Shown piece by piece: positions 35,861 through 45,806 of a stretch of DNA of 64,000 nt. Position 1 is the stretch's first letter. Each line of letters begins with the position of its first letter. The stretch is from the NCBI GenBank assembly GCA_032622095.1, contig CP136069.1:169128394-169192393 (forward strand). Direction: 5' to 3'. Made by a program: the position numbers and the translations under genes. This DNA comes from Siphonodentalium dalli (lineage: Eukaryota > Mollusca > Scaphopoda > Gadilida > Siphonodentaliidae). The notes under the pieces are model-generated. The model was given only the letters and a program-made list of their open reading frames with translations. It searched no databases and was not told the DNA's origin.

Positions 35861-36453
35861 ATTATATAGTGTGTTGGGATTACCCATTCATTGTTCCGTA
35901 CCAGTCACTTTGCATGTTATTGTTATATTTTCCGTTTTTGTGTTTAAATTTGTTGGGCTGACACCATTGTTTTTTGTTTTACTTTTGTCTATTAAGGTTG
36001 TTATACAGTGTTTTATATTCATTGTCATTGGCGGACCTCCTATTTACCGAGAACAACCGAGAACAATCGAGAACAACCGAGAACAAGTCCAAAATTAATA
36101 AATAAGTCATAATAATGTCCAAGTATAGTGTATATATCACTCTTAAGTAGATATTGTACCATATTTGACCATTTAAATGACATATATATGTAGTTATTTT
36201 ACGTATACCGAGAACTTGAAACGTCGCCGCCATGTTCTCGGCTGGCGGTAACACAAAGGCGTGAGTCGTGCCTAAGTGTTAATTAACGGGACCTGGGTCT
36301 GATTGGTGATTAGAATTAATTGAGTTGTGTACACTAATATGTGTTACTGTTAGTTAATCACTGCGAAGTGTGAGTGCATAACATTGTAGGTGAGAAATAT
36401 ATTAAAGAAATAATTACAACTGATGCAAAAAAACACCTTCTGTAATCTGTCAC

Positions 36454-37743
36454 TTGGAAGAACAAATCCTACTTCTCAAATCAGCAATTGAAACTGGATC
36501 TATAATTGGTATCGACGGAACATTTAATCTTGCATCTTGCTATGTAACAACTATTATTTTTAAAAACCCTAATATTATAAGGAAATCAACTTCAGATCCA
36601 TGCACCAATACTTTTAGGACCTTTATTGTTGCATTGGGATGGTACTTTTTAATCTTACCATCGGTTTTTATCTTATTTATCAAGTAAATTAGCAGGCATT
36701 TCACAAGATAAAGTAACATTTGGAACTGGTGATGAATTGTAACTTGTGAATGCCATAACATCTTGTTTTCCAAACAGCACGCATACACTATATGCAGTAT
36801 GCACACGCCATCTTAAAGGTACTCAACCCGTAAAGAGGGTCCCCATCTCAACAGATTCCAACAACAACAATCCGATCAGAGGGTCCTATATTACTATTTC
36901 TTTGGCTTTGGGGGTAAAAAATATTTGATTCGAGTCGAGGAACCCATCAAACAAAGCTCAGAGTTATTAGATATTGATTTTTCAAATTTGTTATGTTCTC
37001 GAGATGAGTACCAATAACTGCCGTAATCTGCTCTGGATGTGTACCTCAAATCTATTCAAACAGACAAGGATGAATAACTCTAAAATCAAGTGGTAATTTT
37101 AACGCAATTTTGACTGAGTTCTGGGCCAGATAGTATTCCCGATAATGAAAAATAATAGATTTATAAAATCGATATCTAACAAATCTGAGCTTTGATGGGT
37201 GACTTCCTCGACTCGAATCAAATATTTTTGACCCCCGAAGCCATTGAAATAGTAATTGAGAGGAGTTTTATCGGGTTGAGTACCTTTAAGGACAATCTTC
37301 TCCATAATATAAAAAGACCGACAATGACGAGACTGTGCAAAAAGTAATCAATAAGGTTTTCAATACAAAGACTGGACTTCTGACGACAATTGACAATGGC
37401 AGACATACGATGAGACATTATGAAATTGTAAATGATCAACTCAGGGATAATAGAAGTGCGCTGCACTCAACTGGTGACTTTCAGTTAGCGGACAAATTCA
37501 AAGTAATTAAGACATCAAATTTGGGTAAACTTGCCACCGGAACGAAGAGATAGACGTCTAAATGAAATTCTACAATTCGTATCAGCTCCTTCGACTGTTT
37601 TGCTATCAACAGACGACAAAAAAAGTCCCAAAGGGCAATGTCACACACTCCCCTTAGATGGGGTAAATGTGCCGAGTCTCAAATGGTGGAGCTCGAGTGC
37701 TGTAATAAGTGAAACAGCATTTAATGTATATAAGGCATTTTAA
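36454..37743 (+). pseudogene. MULE-type transposase, decayed and split
   Basis: GIDGTFNL (36508-36531) followed by YVTTIIFKNP is the first catalytic-Asp region of Mutator-like DDE transposases. FGTGDE (about 36718-36735) corresponds to the GTDGE region with two residues swapped, and FPNSTHTLYAVCTRHLK to the FP-x(n)-C-x2-H helix. Breaks seen: a stop and frame change near 36687, a stop at 36740-36742, a MITE at 36817-37285 exactly at a TTAA, then stops near 37347 and a frameshift near 37531-37553 between two C-terminal frames. Not functional. Confidence 0.75.
36817..37285. mobile_element. TTAA-flanked palindromic MITE inside the transposase
   Basis: TTAA at 36813-36816 and 37286-37289. Ends AGGTACTCAACCC inverted; arms share GGCTTTGGGGGTAAAAAATA and GAGTCGAGGAA. 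The transposase reading frame resumes directly after the right TTAA (HLK|DN). PiggyBac-like by target. A decayed half-copy lies at 15941-16090. Confidence 0.85.
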
Positions 37744-37809
37744 ACCTTGTTCTCGGTTGTTCTCGGTTGTTCTCGGTTGTTCTCGGTAAATAGGGTGACC
37801 CGTCATTGG

Positions 37810-37922
37810 GGTTCTTCGCTGAGAGTCTCCGTATTTTCCTTTTGAACCCTATAAGATTCAGTGTTTCCCTGGACACCCTCCACGTATGAGTTTTTACCTC
37901 TCTTTTTGGGCATGCTGAGTTT
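37810..37922 (-). pseudogene. LINE relic, middle piece
   Basis: The minus-strand frame SACPKREVKTHTW and onward to SAKNP is the post-endonuclease linker typical of Jockey/CR1-type LINE ORF2 proteins. It is in frame with the piece above 41050 (across element V) and with the piece below 36031 (across element IV). Confidence 0.65.
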
Positions 37923-38153
37923 GAATGTCAGCTAACTGGGACCTTGGCTAACTGGGACCTTGGGCTAACTGGGACCATGGCTAACTGGGACCATGACCAA
38001 CTGGGACCTTGGCTAACTGGGACCTTGGCTAACTGGGACCTCAAGTCAGGCTAACTGGGACCTTGGCTAACTGAGAACTTCTGGCTAACTGGGACCTTGG
38101 CTAACTGGGACCTTCAGATATATTATTAATCATTTCATTAAAATAAATTTTTA

Positions 38154-38381
38154 TTAAGTCATGAGAAAGTTAAAAACAAATGAAATGTTAACAGGTTCTC
38201 GGCATCTAACGTCCCTCGTCACGTCAAATGGGTCTCCAAGGCTGTCGTCGAGACTGTTAGCAACATGGAACACATCAATAGATTGTCGTGTGCTCTCCAG
38301 GGGTTCTCTGTGAGAATGTTGGCTGATATCCCCATGAGTATGTTGAATAGAACTTATCTCTGGTTGTTGACTAGTAGCATT
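38154..38381 (-). pseudogene. Element V gene, exon 2
   Basis: Preceded by a good acceptor (TTTCTTGCAG, plus strand 38382-38391). In phase with exon 1 it encodes about 75 residues starting NATSQQPEIS, rich in Ser, Asp and His, ending in a stop near 38152. No domain recognised. No transposase follows, so the element has lost the catalytic part or never carried it. Confidence 0.5.
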
Positions 38382-38489
38382 CTGCAAGAAAGATAAGAAC
38401 ATACAGTCAATAAGAACATAACATTTAAATTCAACATTATTTTTTATTTATTTTTTTATTAAGATCTAAAGTATTATTTTTTTATTTAA

Positions 38490-39034
38490 CCCTTTGAACC
38501 CGAGCGGCCGGAAATCCGGCCCCTGCGTGAACCTCCAAATATCCCAGCGGACTGGCCATATATCGACCGCCACGTGTTTGTTGTTTACATACTTCGTCGC
38601 GGTCGTCTGCTTCTCCAATAATTATGTTTTTCTTTGTGTCTTGTTGTTATTGTGTTTAAGCACATAATATCATGAATTATGAAGCCTAAAACATCCGACC
38701 AGATATATAACAAATTTCACAGTGGGGCATGGGCTGCATCGAAAACGCCATTTCCTAGGGCTGAAATACGTCGATAAAAGCTATAATTGCATTTACATTC
38801 GATTTCGGGTAGCTGCATAGCAACCGTTGCCAGGGAGAGATCGTGTGGCAATGTATCCCGGTCTTAAAATACTCAGTGGTCCATGGGGAACATTCATGTA
38901 AAGTTTCAGATCTGTGGCACCACTTAAACAGAACCCACCCATTGCGCCTAAACAAAGTCTACAATAAATAAAAAATAACACTGGGAGCCCATGGTCATGG
39001 TGTCGATCGTTGTGGGGAGCCAGGGTTCAAAGGG
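38490..39034. mobile_element. TTAA-flanked element with CCCTTTGAACCC ends
   Basis: TTAA at 38486-38489 and 39035-39038; CCCTTTGAACCC(G) inverted with GGGTTCAAAGGG. No transposase. It lies in the intron of the element V gene. A 60-bp host stretch (AATTCAACATTATTTTTTA... ATTATTTTTTTATTTAA) is present on both sides (38428-38489 and 39077-39139). Confidence 0.75.
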
Positions 39035-39179
39035 TTAAGACATGACATAATTAGCACACTGCTGACAGGACCATTTAAATTCAACATTATTTTTTAATTA
39101 TTTTTTTATTAAGATCTAAAGTATTATTTTTTTATTTAAGACATTACATAATTAGTACATAATTAGTACATACATGTAC

Positions 39180-40508
39180 CTGTTGTCTGGCACACTGCTG
39201 ACAGGACCACTGAATGTCCAGGCTGTCACGGACCGCATGTCGATAGACATCTCTGGTGATGCCAGTCTTACATTTGTGATGCTGCCATCAGGAGCAGCCA
39301 TCACAATTCAAGGCCTCTTGTCTTGGTCTAACCACATCGCCACGAATCCCGGACATTTCCCCACCGGACATTTCCCCACCCGCCCTTGAAATGGCAAAGC
39401 GGACATTTCCCCACCCGGACATTTCCCCACTTTCGAAATATCAAAGCGGACATTTCCCCACCGGACATTTACCCATCTTTGACTGTTACTAGGGGCGTGT
39501 GGTATATTGACTCATACTATGGGTATGTGTTAAAATCAATGTTTATTTCAATGAACGAAATTATATACATATACACAGCAATAACATATGCAATAAATCG
39601 TAACGATACACTTAACAACGACACTTAATATTTCTTGACTCTGATGTCGATGAAATATTTCATGCTCTTCATGTCGCTGTCAAAATCCACACACAGCTTA
39701 TGAAGTTTGGTCAGAAGGGCCGACATCTGTAGTGGATAGTGGTAGTGGATATTCTGCCAATTTGTCTAACTATTTTTGGACCGTCTTTCCTCGATTGCAG
39801 ACGACTGCTTCTTTTATGTCAATGCGAGCTTTCATGGCAACAATAGCTGTCTTGTCGCTGTCATGGCAATGTTGTGTGCTGCTGATAACTGTTTCAACCT
39901 AAAAAAAAAAAAAAGGACAACAATTTACACATTCATTATTTGAGTTTTTACATATTATTTGATATATCAAATTAAATGTTCATTGTATAAATTTGCACAC
40001 ATATTATTGGATAAATAACTAAGAACGCTCTTTATATCTGTTCTTCAGAAAATGAATTAACATCAAGGGAATTGAGACTTACCTCGTCATCAGTTATGAC
40101 ACACCCTTGCATGAGAGAGTTTTTCGCTGCCATCTGATGCATGGCCTTTGAAACACAATTTATCACCACCACGATTGTTCTTAATTGCGTTGATGTCCCA
40201 AACTATCGTAAAAACACTCTTTCATGTTTGACAAAATACTCTTTCGTGTCTGTCAAAACTTTACATCGGCTGAGTTGACATCGCTTGAAATGGCCTCACT
40301 GACCAGGCTTCACTGATCAGTCAAAACACTCTTTGATTAGGAGGGTGGGGAATGTCCGGTGGGTAAATGTCCGGGTGGGGAAATGTCCGGTGGGGAAATG
40401 TCCGGGTGGGGAAATGTCCGCTTTTGAAAGTGGGGAAATGTCCGGTGGGGAAATGTCCGTATACCCATCGCCACACGAAATACACGTTACATCAGGTTCA
40501 GAAGACAT
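39180..40508 (-). pseudogene. Element V gene, exon 1 (PHD-like finger), split by element VI
   Basis: Starts at ATG 40508 (minus): CISCGDV, then after the element VI insertion VRPRQEALNCDGCS, WQHHKCKTGIT, and WSCQQCARQQ before a donor (CAG|GTACAT, 39180/39179). This is a C-x2-C...C-x2-C...WQH-x2-C...W-x-C-x2-C PHD-like finger. A stop codon (TGA) replaces one residue before WQH. The frame is exact across the CATCGCCAC duplication. The finger resembles the one at 29409 closely in order and wording. Confidence 0.7.
39344..40465. mobile_element. Tandem-unit TIR element VI, innermost
   Basis: Perfect 9-bp target duplication CATCGCCAC (39335-39343, 40466-40474). Ends GAATCCCGGACATT and GGTATACGGACATT lead into CGGACATTTCCCCACC units on both sides (39350-39476; 40340-40460), inverted. 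The middle has no recognisable gene. Its outermost bases (GAAT... / GGTAT...) match those of element V although the tandem units differ. Confidence 0.85.
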
Positions 40509-41057
40509 TGTGCTGATATGCTGTCTGACAGTAAATTGGCCTCTATATAGCTGTCCATATGTTGTCTTTACTGTTAAATACACTCACTGCTGATGACTGG
40601 TCAGTTGTTACAAGTGAACACAAGTAAGCTGACAATGATTAGATCACAAGATCGTATGGACCAACTGATTAAAACAACAATCGCTGTCAAAACAAATTCA
40701 CACCTTCACCGTGAATGCCATGAGTAACAATCACTTTATTGCATCTTAACTGTAAATGCCCATAATAACCATCACTTTATTGACTTTATTAACAATAAAT
40801 ATTCATAGAAATATATAAGATACAAATAAGATACAAATAAGAAATTAAAATAGTGACCTTCAGTTTTATAGATTGACAATATATATATATATTTTTTTTT
40901 TTATTAAGTCAGGTTGAAACAAATCTAAAACATTTTTGAAGCAATAACATAAATAAAACAAACAATATTCCCAAGGTCCCAGTTAGCCTGACTTGAGGTC
41001 CCAGTTAGCCAAGGTCCCAGTTAGCCAAGGTCCCAGTTAGCTGGATACCCTGAGTTT

Positions 41058-41740
41058 AGTGCATTGTTAAGTGTTTCTGATATGTTTATTGCAGCTAATT
41101 CTAGCGTTTTTGGTGAATTTAGGTCAGATTTTGATAGATTTGAAATAATTTCTTGCTTGAATATTTGCCAGTCGGGTTTGCCTATATTTCTTCTTAATTT
41201 AACTTTTGCTTTGCTGATTTTGAATTTTGTTATTTTTAGTTCGAGTGGGAGGTGGTCGCTTCCAACATCAGGCCCCATGGTGGTTTCGATGCTGAGTTTG
41301 GCAGCTTCCTCCGTAGCGAACGCATGGTCTAATCCATATCTTTGTGTTATATGCGCAATGGGTTGGTTCTCCAGAGTCATTTAAGTGAATGACTTTTAAT
41401 TCCTCTTTGATGTCAAATAGGATGTCGCCATGTTTGTTTGTTTGCTGTTAAAAAAATTTATGTTTGGCGTTGAAGTCCCCCGCAGTTGACGCATTTCCTA
41501 GTTGTTGAGTTGCAGGTTTTGTAGTTGTGCTACTTTGTGTTGGTAGCCGAAGCACCTCAGACATTGAGTGATGTGTGCAGGGGGTTTGTATTCTACCACC
41601 TTGAATCTATTCCTGGAGGCGCCAAGTTGAATCCCATTAAGCATATGGGGTGGTCCTTTGACGCTTGATTCATTAAATATAATTTAGTTGGCAGATTGCA
41701 TGGGTAAATTAGTAAATTTCCGCTTTTGGTTACCTGTGTT
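41058..41740 (-). pseudogene. Non-LTR retrotransposon relic: ORF1 zinc knuckle and ORF2 endonuclease
   Basis: Minus strand, in order: an ORF1-like piece ending in CLRCFGYQH (zinc knuckle with its last Cys changed), then GDFNAKH (about 41458-41480), HLND-x-GEPTH with a small frame disruption, YGLDHAF, and GSDHLP (about 41247-41261). These are the order and motifs of the apurinic-type endonuclease of Jockey/CR1-like LINEs. The ORF1 knuckle runs almost directly into the endonuclease, implying a deletion. The coding continues at 37922 and 36023. The reverse transcriptase is absent from the window. Confidence 0.75.
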
Positions 41741-42029
41741 TCAAAGTTTTGTTCCTTCTTGATTTTTTTTCAGATAAAATGGGTTGTTTTTCATGTCAGA
41801 TGTTGCGTTTTCGGCAAATAAAGTGAGTTTCTGGTGATCTCCGAGACTGAGAAAATATATATAGTCATCTCCGAGACTGACACCAATGATTTGTCTGACT
41901 TGGATTCCTCACTCACATTCACTCAAATGTTTTGTTAGCTATGCATTAAAACGCCGTGTTTTTATTGCCATCAGTGACAAAACTGACAATCGCCTTGCAG
42001 TAAAAACAACTCACAGATGTGCAATTAAC

Positions 42030-42290
42030 AAGGAGACAGAGTAAGCCGTAGTTAATTAACACCTTTGCAATACAGCTAATCTTATGTTCGTTTGTGTTCG
42101 TTGTTTAGTAGCTTTGTATTCAAATAATGCTAATAACTCAAAAAATAAGTCATCAAAGTTGGAAATAACACCACATACACATAGAATGGGCCCACACGCA
42201 CCCACAAACCAAATTTCACCCTTCTATTCCGCTTATTAGACCTGTGTTCGTTTATGTTCGTTTGTGTTCGTTGTTTAGTAGGACCTGATT
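42030..42290. repeat. Inner inverted arm of element III, right
   Basis: Reverse-complement partner of 35620-35860, with an extra copy of the GTTCGTTTGTGTTCGTTG motif at each side (42085-42110, 42243-42280). Confidence 0.7.
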
Positions 42291-43580
42291 AGTGATGCGT
42301 GTTTTAACACAACCGAACGATATGTTTAATCATTGGAGGTGATGATTACAAAGGGCTTTAATTTGATAGTTATACTGATCGATTATTGAAGGGAATTGGA
42401 CTAAATTGTGGGACTGGATGATAAAATTAAGAGTTGGATTTTTTTTCTCGATTTTTGTATTGGTAAATGCAAACAAGTTTAATTAACATATGAGAATAGT
42501 AGAACAGCAACAAAAGAAAATTAGAGCACAGTTTTATAAATATACATATATATAGCAGTGTTAAAGTTGCCCGATCTAACAGACAGACTGAATGACATAG
42601 CAAATGACCAAATGCAAGATGGTGCAGGTAACTACCGACTGACTGGCGACGCAAGGAAATTATTTGTAAAACACGGGACATGGATTAATTTGACGTATGA
42701 AAAACGGAGTAGACGATTGATGAGACTTTTGACAAGGCATCGACGCAAACATCGACCGACGGCCGATTGACAATCGCAAAAACTGCGGCCATAGCCAAGA
42801 AATCAGGCCAAAAAAGAGGGTAAAATCCTCTAAAACGAACTCAAACAAACACCAGAAAGTGGCTTAGCAGTTCAACAATTTCAATTTTTCTTTATTTCAA
42901 TCATAAATTTTTTTCTCAAATTTCAACAATTTCAATCATCAATTTCTCTACAATTTCAATCAACTATTTCAAACAAATTCAAACTCCGCCTGCTTAATTT
43001 AATTAAGATTTTCTCTTACATGTGTAAACAGATATAAACTGATGGGAGCTTTATTTTATATGAACCAAGCCACAACGCAATATTTCCAAACACCAAGATG
43101 CAGCTTGGTGTCTGTCGCGCTGTGTTCTAGGCGATTTAGTTAGACTTTCGTCCATCAAATATCATTAAAATAGTTTTATTTGTCATATAAACATCACATA
43201 TACATAATAATATAGAATAATCTTCAATTTTACTTCTTATTTCCTACGGCTTGGTATGGCTTGGTGTTGAGTCACACTGTAACAAAGTAGTCTGCGAATG
43301 TTGGTGCTGTTAAGTCTATTGTCCGTTTAGCCTTTTGAATCCTGTAGTCGAAAACTGACTATTATGTTAAATAGTGAGTAGAATAAAAGAAAAGGCAACT
43401 TAATTAAACTTAGAAAAACTTTTATTTTATATTTAAAAATCTACAAATACCCATCTTAAATAATTATAAAGGGATAAAGATTTCCAATCAACTCTAATCA
43501 ACTGCCACAGATCATAAATCAAATGGATAATAAAACACTGATTAAACTCATCAACAACTCCACTAATCCACCCTAAATTA
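42291..43580. other. Right interior of element III
   Basis: A frame at 42558-42767 (LTDRLNDIANDQMQ..., ending in an Arg-rich stretch) is not recognised and has no ATG context I trust. The rest is AT-rich with CAATTTC repeats (42870-42975). No gene is supported. The left interior has no counterpart of this 1.3 kb. Confidence 0.4.
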
Positions 43581-43655
43581 GAGGGACTTGCTGCATTTAC
43601 CAGGGACTTGCTGTGTTTACAGGGACATGCTGCATATCCAGGGACATGCTGCGTT

Positions 43656-44281
43656 TAGGCAATGTTGGCATACCAGGTACATAAATATACACATATTCTC
43701 AAAATAAGTGTCTCTTTTAAGAGTGTGGTAAAGTGGTAACATTCAGTGTTAATTTTCGGGGAAAGTTTGCTAAAAGTAAAATGTAATTTCCATCAAAATT
43801 CAAATGTCACAAAATAAATAAAAAATCCACCTAGCGTTGTCACTAAACATATGTTCACACTTTCCAACAAGACACGAATCGGTCTTCTGCGCTTTGTAAG
43901 TGTTGAGTAATCTTTTCCCAAAAATTTACACTTAATTCTTCTTTTAAATGTTACCATTTTACCTCCCTCTTAACGCGGTCCTCAGCCGTTTACAAGGCGG
44001 TCGTAATGTCAACGTAACTTGGTTGTTGAGTTTACAATGCATTGAGGTTGCATTGTTGTAAACAGCTGAGGACCCAGTTCAAATTAAATGCACTGCCTTA
44101 GGGAATCAATGCAGTCAGCCAGTCTTGTTGAAATTTATGATCACTGTGCCGAAAAAGTATATCAACGCTGAATTATGTTAGTCTATTTTTGCCGTATATC
44201 TTTTAATTTTGTTTCATTTACGTTCACGTCTGAATAATTTCTTTTTTATTTTCCTTTCCTAGTGTCCGTTCAGCAAAAGCA
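43656..44281. promoter_or_regulatory. Upstream region of OGFOD1
   Basis: Must contain the OGFOD1 promoter and 5' untranslated region if the gene starts here. No TATA box or other motif stands out. A pyrimidine tract ending CTTTCCTAG (AG at 44261-44262) 20 bp before the ATG could be the acceptor of a 5'-untranslated intron, which would place the real promoter further left. Confidence 0.4.
43977..44074. repeat. Inverted repeat 200 bp upstream of OGFOD1
   Basis: GGTCCTCAGC-C-GTTTACAA pairs with TTGTAAAC-A-GCTGAGGACC, 18 of 19 bases, around about 60 bp. Either a small MITE or a structure in the upstream region. Confidence 0.65.
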
Positions 44282-44417
44282 ATGAAAAGATCTTCCAATT
44301 GTAGTAAGGGGGAAGGAAAAAAGAAGAAAATTATTCAGAGAATTGCAATTGATAACAATTACTTCACAGACGAGGTTAAAACCATTCTTCAACATGGACT
44401 GAAGGATTCCAGCAGTG
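44282..44417 (+). CDS. OGFOD1: OGFOD1 exon 1 (start codon)
   Basis: ATG at 44282 opens a Lys-rich N-terminus (KGEGKKKK), as in the family, then a segment ITDEV-like in position (YFTDEVKTIL). The donor is TG|GTATGG after 44417 (phase 1); joining at phase 1 to 45807 restores frame. OGFOD1 is the 2-oxoglutarate- and iron-dependent prolyl 3-hydroxylase of small ribosomal subunit protein uS12, acting in nucleus/cytoplasm and affecting translation and stress granules. Across seven exons 777 nt (259 codons) are found. Iron ligands are His152, Asp154 and His215 and the 2OG-binding Arg is 227, each offset by three from the positions I recall for human. The C-terminal half lies beyond the window. Confidence 0.85.
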
Positions 44418-45806
44418 GTATGGTGAATACTACTCACAACATTTTTTGCATGTTTTTTTTCTTTATAGGTCTCAAAAATAAAAAGTTGGCCTAAACTCCG
44501 ATAAGGGCATTCCCAATATATTTTTCCCATGACAAGTCCAACATTTGGGTAAAGAGACAATATTTACTGCTTATTTTCTGTCGGGTTTGAACTGAGGAAG
44601 TTCCATTTTGTTTCGGGCACTGCGAATCAACATTTCTCCGCAGATTCGAAATCCGATATCGAATCGGGAGGCCAATGATGATATCGAATCTCAAATCGTC
44701 TAGCCCCCCATTGCATATATAACATACATGTAGGATTTCAGGTCGGTCGTCCGTTTGTTATTATATAAAGTATTGGGAAATTTCAGTGTGACTGCATTTT
44801 GAAAGAATATAACATCACATGTGCGATTCTCTGATTTTATAAATTATATATTATTCCGATTAAGTTTTAGTACTTAAACCAAAATGTTTCAGGAAATGTA
44901 TGCGCATAAAATAATTATGCAGTTTGCAGACTGCAGTTAATCCTTAATCCCGATGTAGGCCTATGTCAGTCCGATAGCACTATTGATCAGTTTGGATAGC
45001 TTGTGTCCTGTGCCTTTTTTTGCTGATATCTAAGTGAACCAACCTCTGATAGTTTAATGCAATTATGTATGTTGAGACAAATATCACGAATCTATATTTC
45101 ATCATCACCTTGCTCGAAATTCACAAACATGTGTCAATGATCGAAAATATTCTAATCGGGAGTCCAAATCACACTAATGATATCGACATCGAATATTGAA
45201 TTGAAAGGGGGGGGGGGGCCAACCTCTGATAATTTAAAGCAATACACGTGTTGAGAGAAATATCACAGATGAATATTTTTCATCATCACCCTGCGCAAAA
45301 TGTGTCAATGACGGGGACAAATTGGATATTTAAAAAGATTTAAATCGATGGTCGAATTCGGTGTTGACAATGAATCATATCGCCAATATCAACATCGAAT
45401 CGAATCTCGAATATTCACAGGGCCCTAATTTTTATACCATGAAATTAGCTCAATATGGTTCAGTGGTCATATATTCGATTTACATATGATCATATTGCAT
45501 AAAAAAAATCAAATAAATTTTTAAAACACACTGGAAATCCAGCATGCATATTAGTAGTGGGTAATGCAGCGTGATGCTCAGTATTGGGTAGATTGCATTG
45601 TCATTCTCGCCACATTGTCGTCAACGATGGACACATGGCATATACCTACATTTTCCAATGTCCAAAAAATTGGGATGGGACTAAAAGGGTATACGGCCCA
45701 TTTCCAAGGATTTTTTTTAAATGAAGGGTGAGCCTAATACCGAGCAATGGTCCAATTGGGCGCTCTACATGTATAATGACAGAATTGCTTTCTTCATTTC
45801 TTATAG

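Larger units (their letters stand above)
36032..37801. mobile_element. Mutator-like element IV (tandem-unit TIR), nested
   Basis: Perfect 8-bp target duplication GTCATTGG (36024-36031, 37802-37809). The ends CGGACCTCCTATTTACCG and GGGTCACCCTATTTACCG lead into four tandem 10-11-bp CCGAGAACAA units on each side, in inverted orientation. It carries a decayed MULE transposase on the plus strand, which is itself split by a TTAA MITE. It sits in the LINE relic, whose minus-strand frame resumes across the duplication. Confidence 0.85.
37923..41049. mobile_element. Mutator-like element V (tandem-unit TIR), nested
   Basis: Perfect 8-bp target duplication CTGAGTTT (37915-37922, 41050-41057). Ends GAATGTCAGCTAAC and GGTATCCAGCTAAC lead into GGCTAACTGGGACCTT units, about ten at the left and four at the right, inverted. 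It encodes, on the minus strand, a two-exon N-terminal gene piece with a PHD-like finger, split by element VI. It sits in the LINE relic. Confidence 0.85.
35510..43655. mobile_element. Tandem-unit TIR element III, outermost of nest 2
   Basis: Left arm CCTAAACGCAGC then four units of GCAGCAAGTCCCTGGTAAAT type (35510-35585). The right arm (43585-43655) is the reverse complement of the same series, in the same order. Further in, 35620-35860 and 42030-42290 are long inverted copies of each other (ACAACGAACACAAACGAACATAA, AAGCGGAATAGAAGGGTGAAA). The right end may be ...GGCATACC (reverse complement GGTATGCC, like elements V and VI). The exact left end and target duplication are not resolved. It contains a LINE relic and elements IV, V and VI. 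Confidence 0.65.

Noticed and set aside
37923-38115. Regularly spaced short repeats resembling a CRISPR array
   Set aside because: The units are nearly contiguous with no unique spacers, an inverted set lies 3 kb away, and the DNA is animal.
42558-42767. 70-codon frame ending in an Arg-rich stretch, possibly a transposase part
   Set aside because: No motif I can name and no ATG context; left as unassigned interior of element III.
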